DNA from: an uncultured Actinomycetes bacterium | GTDB taxonomy: Bacteria; Actinomycetota; Acidimicrobiia; Acidimicrobiales; RAAP-2 | DNA: 64,000 nt | Direction: 5' to 3' | Assembly: GCA_903871335.1 (NCBI GenBank) | Contig: CAIQGE010000039.1 | Location: 1-64,000 of the forward strand | Shown: positions 59,586 to 64,000 of the stretch, piece after piece | Position numbering within the stretch: position 1 is the stretch's first letter | Layout of the letters: every line of letters begins with the position of its first letter | Translations under genes and position numbers: made by a program | The notes under the pieces: generated by a model | The model's input: the letters and a program-made list of their open reading frames with translations, nothing else | Database searches by the model: none | What the model was told of the DNA's origin: nothing

Positions 59586-60758
59586 GTGAAAAAAGGATCG
59601 ATAGTTCGGATGGGATTGGCGGGGTTTCTCGCTACGGGAGCGTCGCTCGGAGTTGCGGCGGCAGCCTTCGCTGATTACGCACCGCAACCCGGTGATGTGG
59701 TCGGTGTCGGTGGTGACACCCCGCAGTACGCACTTTCGTTTGGGGCCGACGGGGACTACCTCGGTGACGCGGGATTTAACGCGGCGGGTGCGTACAACCG
59801 CCTCGTGACTTTCAACGCCACCGCGGACGCGAACGGCCGCAGTGCCTACGCGAATGGAAGCACCGAAGCTTCCCCGATCAACCTCAACCCTACGGTCGTC
59901 CTTCGCGCCGGTACATTCCCGGTCCAGCGTGTGAGCAGCAGTGGCGCTGCTATTTCGGCACTCCTCGCGGACACTGGTGCAACACCAGTGATCAATTTCA
60001 TTGGTTCCTCGAGCCTCCCGTCGAGTGCACAACAGACGACGGCGTCGAACAACAAGTGGGGTTACCTGCACGTCGTGCAGATTGGTAAGGACTCGGTGCA
60101 AATCGCGGCGGCTACCTCAACGAATGCGCCCGCCGGTCTCTCGATTCAGGACTTGCTGGGTATCTACACCGGTGTGTACACCAAGTGGAACCAGATTCCC
60201 GGCAACAGCACCGGTTCGTCCGACACGATCATTCCGCTGATCCCGCCGTCCAGCTCGGCTATCTACAAGGCACTCCTGGCGGACCTCAAGACGGCCAACG
60301 GCAACGTGACCCCAGTTCTATCGGGCGTTCTCACCGTGGAGCAGAACGACCCGTCGGCAATCACAAGTGCAACGAACCCGAAGGACGCCATCGTGCCGTT
60401 CTCAGCCGCTCGACTCGCCTTGTGGAACGACGGGTACTTCCACAACCCCAACACCGTCTTCCCCGGAAGCAACACGGCATTGAGCCCTGGGGTCAGCCTG
60501 CTCGCGGGTCCGCTCGTCACCGGCGATGCGGGTAACTCAGTGTGGTCATCGGCCGTCAATGACTATGTCATTTTCCGACAGAGCGACGCTGCTAGCTCGA
60601 CGCCCTTCGAGCCGGGTGGATCACTCAACTTCGTGCAAACGTTGTTCTCGGATCCGAGTGGACCGACGCCGTACTTCGATACGGCTGCTGGCCAGGCTCT
60701 GATCGCGGCCTCCGGAGTGACGCCGAACTACGCCGACCTCGGCAACGTCCACGCCTAA
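59586..60758 (+). CDS. Exported PstS-like (periplasmic-binding-fold) protein
   Basis: A 390-residue protein starting at GTG 59586 after GGAGAAAGGAGTCCT. The signal peptide is GLAGFLATGASLGVAAAAFA, cut before DYAPQPGD. The mature part opens VVGVGGDTPQYALSFGADG and includes VINFIGSSSLPSSAQQ, LGIYTGVYTKWNQIPG, IIPLIPPSSSAIYKALLADL and VPFSAARLALWNDG, the pattern of phosphate-binding PstS-type domains (the IxTGxxxxWNxIPG segment is diagnostic). There is no Cys after the signal sequence, so it is not a lipoprotein. ABC permease genes are absent, and its role may be structural or adhesive. A hairpin follows. Confidence 0.8.
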   Translation: MKKGSIVRMGLAGFLATGASLGVAAAAFADYAPQPGDVVGVGGDTPQYALSFGADGDYLGDAGFNAAGAYNRLVTFNATADANGRSAYANGSTEASPINLNPTVVLRAGTFPVQRVSSSGAAISALLADTGATPVINFIGSSSLPSSAQQTTASNNKWGYLHVVQIGKDSVQIAAATSTNAPAGLSIQDLLGIYTGVYTKWNQIPGNSTGSSDTIIPLIPPSSSAIYKALLADLKTANGNVTPVLSGVLTVEQNDPSAITSATNPKDAIVPFSAARLALWNDGYFHNPNTVFPGSNTALSPGVSLLAGPLVTGDAGNSVWSSAVNDYVIFRQSDAASSTPFEPGGSLNFVQTLFSDPSGPTPYFDTAAGQALIAASGVTPNYADLGNVHA

Positions 60759-60765
60759 TTCCGAC

Positions 60766-60807
60766 TGCGTCGGGGATCGAGGCTCTCTGGTGTCGATCCC
60801 CGACGCA
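60766..60807 (+). terminator. Hairpin after the PstS-like gene
   Basis: TGCGTCGGGGATCGA (60766-60780) and its perfect complement (60793-60807) enclose a 12-base loop, starting eight bases after the stop. No T run follows. It probably terminates or reduces transcription before the next gene, which has its own operator-like palindrome. Confidence 0.7.
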
Positions 60808-60824
60808 ACGGATCTCCTACTCGC

Positions 60825-60845
60825 TCGAATGAATGATTCATTCGA
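60825..60845. promoter_or_regulatory. Perfect 21-base palindrome ahead of the Ig/Fn3 protein gene
   Basis: TCGAATGAAT, central G, ATTCATTCGA: both 10-base arms are exactly complementary. It is located 23 bases before ATG 60869, where promoter or leader must lie, and is a strong candidate for an operator. It is too AT-rich in its core to be an effective terminator. Confidence 0.6.
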
Positions 60846-60868
60846 CTCACAATGATTGGACATCTTCC

Positions 60869-63058
60869 ATGAAGAAACTTCTCAAGACTTTTTCCGCGAT
60901 GGTCCTCGCGACATCCGTGAGCGGCGTGGCCGTGGGCGGATTCGCGGCGGTCGCGGGGGCTTCCACCACGCCACCGTGGGAACCTGACACCGCAGCCGTC
61001 GGAGGACTGACGTTCTTTGACAGCAGCGGAAATCAGATCACGGGCGGATCTCTCGACGCCCCTTTCGCGGCGTACGTCCAGGGCGCCACGATCCGTTCGG
61101 GGGACACGAAGGCGACGTTGTTCGCCTACACCCCTGTCAGCAGCAAGGCACCGGGTGCGTGGAGCGGACAGACACTGAGCTCGTCGACAACCTATCCGAA
61201 CAGTCAAGCACCGAGCGCACTGGCGACCTCGTCGCTGCCGCTCGTTACCGGGGCGACGTCAGACGTCAGCTTGTCGACGTACATCAGCAATTTTCCGAAT
61301 AACGACTCCTCGTCGGATGGTTACGCCAATTTGTATGTCCTGCGACTCAAGACCTCGGCTAAGGGACTTCCCACCACCGCCGGCTACGACGAAGCGGACA
61401 TCGAGGTCACCGGATCGAGTTGGCACGTCGTGTACCCGGCGCCGACTCTGACGTCAACGACAACCTCGCTCAGCGCGTCACCGACGAGCCCGCAAGTCGC
61501 GGGAACGTCCATCACGCTGACCGCCACGGTGTCGCCTGCGGAGACCGGCTCGGTGCAGTTCTATGTCGGCGCCACGCCTATTGGCACCGCCCAAACTGTC
61601 GTCGCGGGATCCGCGTCGGTCATCACGTCGGACCTGCCGCAGGGCACCGATGGGCTCAGTGCAGTCTTTACTCCGACGACCTACAGCGCCGTCGCGGCGT
61701 CGACCGGTACGGCAACGTTCGTCGTGAATCCCGCTCACACAGTTCCAGGATCTCCGACCAACGTGTTGGCCACTGCGGGTAATGCTTCAGCCACGGTGAG
61801 TTGGACGGACCCGGCAAGTGACGGAAACTCGACTATCCAGAGTTACACCGCCACGTCGTCGCCAGGATCATTCACCTGCAACGCTACGGGTGCGAGCGCT
61901 ACGAGTTGTGTGGTGAACGGACTTGCGAATGGCACTGCGTATACGTTCACGGTGGTCGCAACCAATGGCGTCGGATCGTCGTCACCGTCGACTGCTTCAA
62001 CCGCGGTGACCCCATCGACCGTCCCGGGAGCACCCGCTATCACGACGGTTACCGGTGGAAACGCCTCGGCGACCGTGCAATTCACCGCACCCGCGAGTAA
62101 CGGTGGCGCCGCAATCTTGGGCTACACCGTAACGTCGGCTCCGGGTGCTTTCACCTGCACCACGACCGGTCCCTTGGGCTCGTCGTGCACCGTCAATGGT
62201 CTGAGCAACGGGACGGCGTACACGTTTACTGTCGCTGCTCAGAACACGAACGGTTTCGGGACCTCTTCATCGGCTTCCTCACCGGTGACACCGGCCACGG
62301 TGCCGGGGGCGCCGACCGGAGTCGCGCTCAGCGTGCCGAGTAATGGTTCGTTGAGTGTCAGTTGGACGGCACCGGCCTTGACGGGTGGCGCGGCGATATC
62401 GGGATACACCGCGACCGCCACCAGTGGAGGAACCAGCAAGACGTGCACCACGGCAACGACGTCGTGCACGATTTCGGGACTGACGTCAACGTCCGCGTAC
62501 AGCGTGAGCGTGGTCGCGAGCAATCTCAAGGGAGAATCGAACTCGGCGAACTACGCGGTGTCGGCCTACCCGGTCACCGCGACGAGCGTGTCCGCGCTCA
62601 GCCTGGTGCCGGTGGCCCAAAAGGGAGTTTCCTTCGGCGTCCTCGTCTACGGAGTTTCGCCGGGATCTTCTGTCTCGGTGAAGAACGGAACCAAGACCAT
62701 CAATGGTGTAGCGAACGCCCTTGGTGAGTTCGTGGCGAACACCTCCGTGGCGAAGACCGGTGTGTTCAGCATCGTCACCACTGCGGGCAAGAAGTCCGTG
62801 ACGACCAAGGTGTTCGCGCCGCTCATCACGGTTCCCACGAAGGCCAAGCACGGTGGCACTGTGGCCATCACGATCGCCTCGGCACCACCCAAGGTGTCCG
62901 CGAGTGCCTCGGCCAGTAACTTCAAGTCCGCGACGGCCACCACGTCGGCCTCCGGAACCGCCACTTTGAAGGTGTCGGTTCCCAAGGCGGGTACCGTCAC
63001 GGTGACGGTGACCATTGCCGGAGTGAGTTTCCCGGCGAACTCGGTGTCCGTCTCCTAA
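60869..63058 (+). CDS. Secreted Ig-like/fibronectin type III repeat protein
   Basis: About 729 residues. Signal peptide KKLLKTFSAMVLATSVSGVA, cut near AGAS. Residues 30-185 form an N-terminal domain (GGLTFFDSSGNQITGGSLDA ... YDEADIEVTGSSWHVVYPAP) that recurs in the protein at 63379. An Ig-like unit follows (SPTSPQVAGTSITLTATVSP), then three Fn3 domains each starting VPGxP (e.g. VPGAPAITTVTGGNASATV) and containing GLxNGTAYTFTV, then a C-terminal region with repeated SASASNFKSATATTSASG-type Ser/Ala/Thr. It has no LPxTG signal. Probably a cell-surface or matrix protein. Ends at a very strong terminator. Confidence 0.88.
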   Translation: MKKLLKTFSAMVLATSVSGVAVGGFAAVAGASTTPPWEPDTAAVGGLTFFDSSGNQITGGSLDAPFAAYVQGATIRSGDTKATLFAYTPVSSKAPGAWSGQTLSSSTTYPNSQAPSALATSSLPLVTGATSDVSLSTYISNFPNNDSSSDGYANLYVLRLKTSAKGLPTTAGYDEADIEVTGSSWHVVYPAPTLTSTTTSLSASPTSPQVAGTSITLTATVSPAETGSVQFYVGATPIGTAQTVVAGSASVITSDLPQGTDGLSAVFTPTTYSAVAASTGTATFVVNPAHTVPGSPTNVLATAGNASATVSWTDPASDGNSTIQSYTATSSPGSFTCNATGASATSCVVNGLANGTAYTFTVVATNGVGSSSPSTASTAVTPSTVPGAPAITTVTGGNASATVQFTAPASNGGAAILGYTVTSAPGAFTCTTTGPLGSSCTVNGLSNGTAYTFTVAAQNTNGFGTSSSASSPVTPATVPGAPTGVALSVPSNGSLSVSWTAPALTGGAAISGYTATATSGGTSKTCTTATTSCTISGLTSTSAYSVSVVASNLKGESNSANYAVSAYPVTATSVSALSLVPVAQKGVSFGVLVYGVSPGSSVSVKNGTKTINGVANALGEFVANTSVAKTGVFSIVTTAGKKSVTTKVFAPLITVPTKAKHGGTVAITIASAPPKVSASASASNFKSATATTSASGTATLKVSVPKAGTVTVTVTIAGVSFPANSVSVS

Positions 63059-63074
63059 AAGGAAGCATTCATCT

Positions 63075-63130
63075 AGTGATAGGTGGGAATGGTGCAGGTT
63101 GTGCACCATTCCCACCTATCACTTTTTTTT
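63075..63130 (+). terminator. Strong intrinsic terminator after the Ig/Fn3 protein gene
   Basis: Perfect 22-base arms (63075-63096 and 63102-63123, starting AGTGATAGGTGGGAATGGTG) with a 5-base loop are followed by an eight-base T run (63123-63130). This is the best terminator in the window and marks the end of a highly expressed unit. Confidence 0.95.
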
Positions 63131-63195
63131 GAGGTAATCCCTGACTCCAGAGGGGTTCACGCCGTGTGTGACGGCGAGATGACGATTCATGGGCT

Positions 63196-63227
63196 GAGGT
63201 CAACCTCAAAAGTGAGCGTCATATAAT
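63196..63227 (+). promoter_or_regulatory. Candidate promoter with inverted repeat upstream of the last gene
   Basis: A consensus TATAAT occurs at 63222-63227. About 15 bases before it is the perfect inverted repeat GAGGT-CA-ACCTC (63196-63207), overlapping where the -35 should be, which itself is poor. The arrangement suggests an activator or repressor site. Transcripts would carry a leader of about 145 bases before the gene at 63379. Confidence 0.45.
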
Positions 63228-63378
63228 AGTAAAACACTAGGAATAGACGAATGGAATGCCCGGTGATGAAACTCGAGTGTGGTGGGTCTCAGGGGCAGTC
63301 GGTGGCGTACGTGACGATCGGTAGCGTTCAAAGTTTTCGCCCGTCCGTGTTGAACTGTTGTCGACCAGGAGGACAGTG

Positions 63379-64000
63379 GTGACAACGAGAATTCGCCGTG
63401 GCGTCAGCGCCCTATTCGTCGTGTTCGTGATGGGGGTCAGTGGTGGCCCGTACGCAGGAGCGCAGAGTCTGAGTGCACCCTACAAAGATGCCAACGCTGA
63501 GGGCTACATCGGCCTGTGCGACCAGAGCGGTCATCAGGTGACGCAAGGAAGTGTGGACGCCACCCCCTTGGCGTGGCGGGCCATCTCGTCGACACCCGCG
63601 AAGGCGCCCTACAACAATGACTGGCGCACCGCCCTCCTTCTCGCGTACCAGCCCACGCAATTTGCCAGTCCGGGTCAGTGGAGTGGGGAGGGATTGACGT
63701 CGTCGTCTCGTTATTCCAATCCTGCGCACCCCATGGTCGCCGCCACGAATGGCGATCTCTCGCTGCGCAGCTTCCTCGAGGCGTATCACGCCAATTGGCA
63801 GGGTTTTGTTCAACTTCGTATCTATCTGGGCACCCGCGGTGCGCCGGTGTACTCCGAGCACTACCCCTCGCTGGATCTGCAGGTCACCGGAAACACGTGG
63901 CGGGCGGTGGGCGGTGGACGGGTGGATTGCCACTCCGGAACTTCCGAGTCGCTGGAGTCCATTGTCTTGCCTCCCGAACCGACGACCTCGACATTGCCGG
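63379..64000 (+). CDS. Exported protein sharing the N-terminal domain of the Ig/Fn3 protein (3' end outside window)
   Basis: The frame runs open from GTG 63379 (GTG 63376 also in frame) to the right edge, with AGGAGG six bases before the start. A signal peptide (RRGVSALFVVFVMGVSGGPYAG) precedes about 180 residues: GYIGLCDQSGHQVTQGSVDA, ALLLAYQPTQFASPGQWSGE, SLRSFLEAYHANWQGFVQLR, IYLGTRGAPVYSEHYPSLDL and QVTGNTWRAVGGGRVDCHSG. The order WSGxxLTSSSxYxN, ATxxxxSLxxFLxx, LxxYLGT and DLQVTGNTW matches the N-terminal domain of the protein at 60869 (WSGQTLSSSTTYPN ... ADIEVTGSSW). It ends in a Pro/Thr-rich stretch, presumably a linker. The domain is not one I can name. Confidence 0.75.
   Translation, partial: MTTRIRRGVSALFVVFVMGVSGGPYAGAQSLSAPYKDANAEGYIGLCDQSGHQVTQGSVDATPLAWRAISSTPAKAPYNNDWRTALLLAYQPTQFASPGQWSGEGLTSSSRYSNPAHPMVAATNGDLSLRSFLEAYHANWQGFVQLRIYLGTRGAPVYSEHYPSLDLQVTGNTWRAVGGGRVDCHSGTSESLESIVLPPEPTTSTLP

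Noticed and set aside
1-64000. Prophage, integrase, transposase or toxin-immunity island
   Set aside because: No integrase, transposase, terminal repeats or phage structural proteins were recognised; base composition changes only in short intergenic stretches.

Overview
The window is GC-rich, tightly packed bacterial chromosome, most likely from a high-GC actinobacterium. The gene content (coenzyme F420 biosynthesis, F420-type LLM oxidoreductases, an RmlC-free GDP-sugar branch, a giant GT2 followed by a DUF5719 protein, Trm112, PPK2, acyl-CoA metabolism) fits Acidimicrobiia best, but no rRNA gene is present to prove the placement. Starts are often GTG or TTG. Many genes overlap by 1-4 bases. 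Several genes have a TAnnnT box only 6-10 bases before the start codon, which suggests leaderless transcripts. No insertion sequence, phage block or CRISPR array is visible.

Layout. 1-3.4 kb: end of a Ppx/GppA phosphatase, a GNAT acetyltransferase, a DPM-like glycosyltransferase, a RipA-like peptidoglycan hydrolase and a structurally odd short-arm tRNA-Leu(UAA). 3.4-12.8 kb: NDP-sugar nucleotidyltransferase, galE, the convergent cofE-cofD (F420) pair, a serine hydrolase, three GT4 glycosyltransferases and a GDP-sugar reductase-like SDR. 12.8-25.3 kb: an Ala/Lys-rich helical protein, a 1100-residue GT2 membrane protein with its DUF5719 partner, ftsH, a CPBP protease, a GT-C-like membrane protein, cysC, manB and a Trm112-like protein, closed by a bidirectional terminator. 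ManB, the nucleotidyltransferase, the SDRs and the glycosyltransferases could together make and polymerise activated sugars for a cell-surface glycan.

25.3-37.2 kb is mainly acyl-CoA metabolism: thiolase, acyl-CoA synthetase, acyl-CoA dehydrogenase, and a crotonase lacking both usual catalytic glutamates. Mixed in are a ChrA-type transporter, an archaeal-type riboflavin synthase (RibC), an F420 LLM oxidoreductase with an SDR, PPK2, an aquaporin and an HSL-type hydrolase. 37.2-43.4 kb is a second surface-glycan block: WbsX/GH99-like protein, PAPS-dependent sulfotransferase, an 824-residue two-domain glycosyltransferase and a CHAP hydrolase with a repeat domain. The APS kinase at 23 kb could supply PAPS to the sulfotransferase.

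43.4-51.7 kb is rich in oxidoreductases: a Baeyer-Villiger-type flavin monooxygenase divergent from a secreted copper monooxygenase that keeps all six copper-ligand residues of the PHM/DBM family, a PNPOx-like protein, and a four-gene operon (DUF2855, LLM, SDR, DUF1330-like) next to a GST. 51.8-59.1 kb holds a UvrD-like helicase with a leaderless promoter, a HicB-like RHH protein plus DUF4097 protein under a promoter studded with GATATC repeats, a mini-MscS channel, two hydrolases and a GNAT protein.

59.1-64 kb is a set of exported proteins: a PstS-like binding protein, an Ig/Fn3 repeat protein, and a third protein cut by the window edge that shares the N-terminal domain of the second. Strong hairpins and operator-like palindromes separate these genes.
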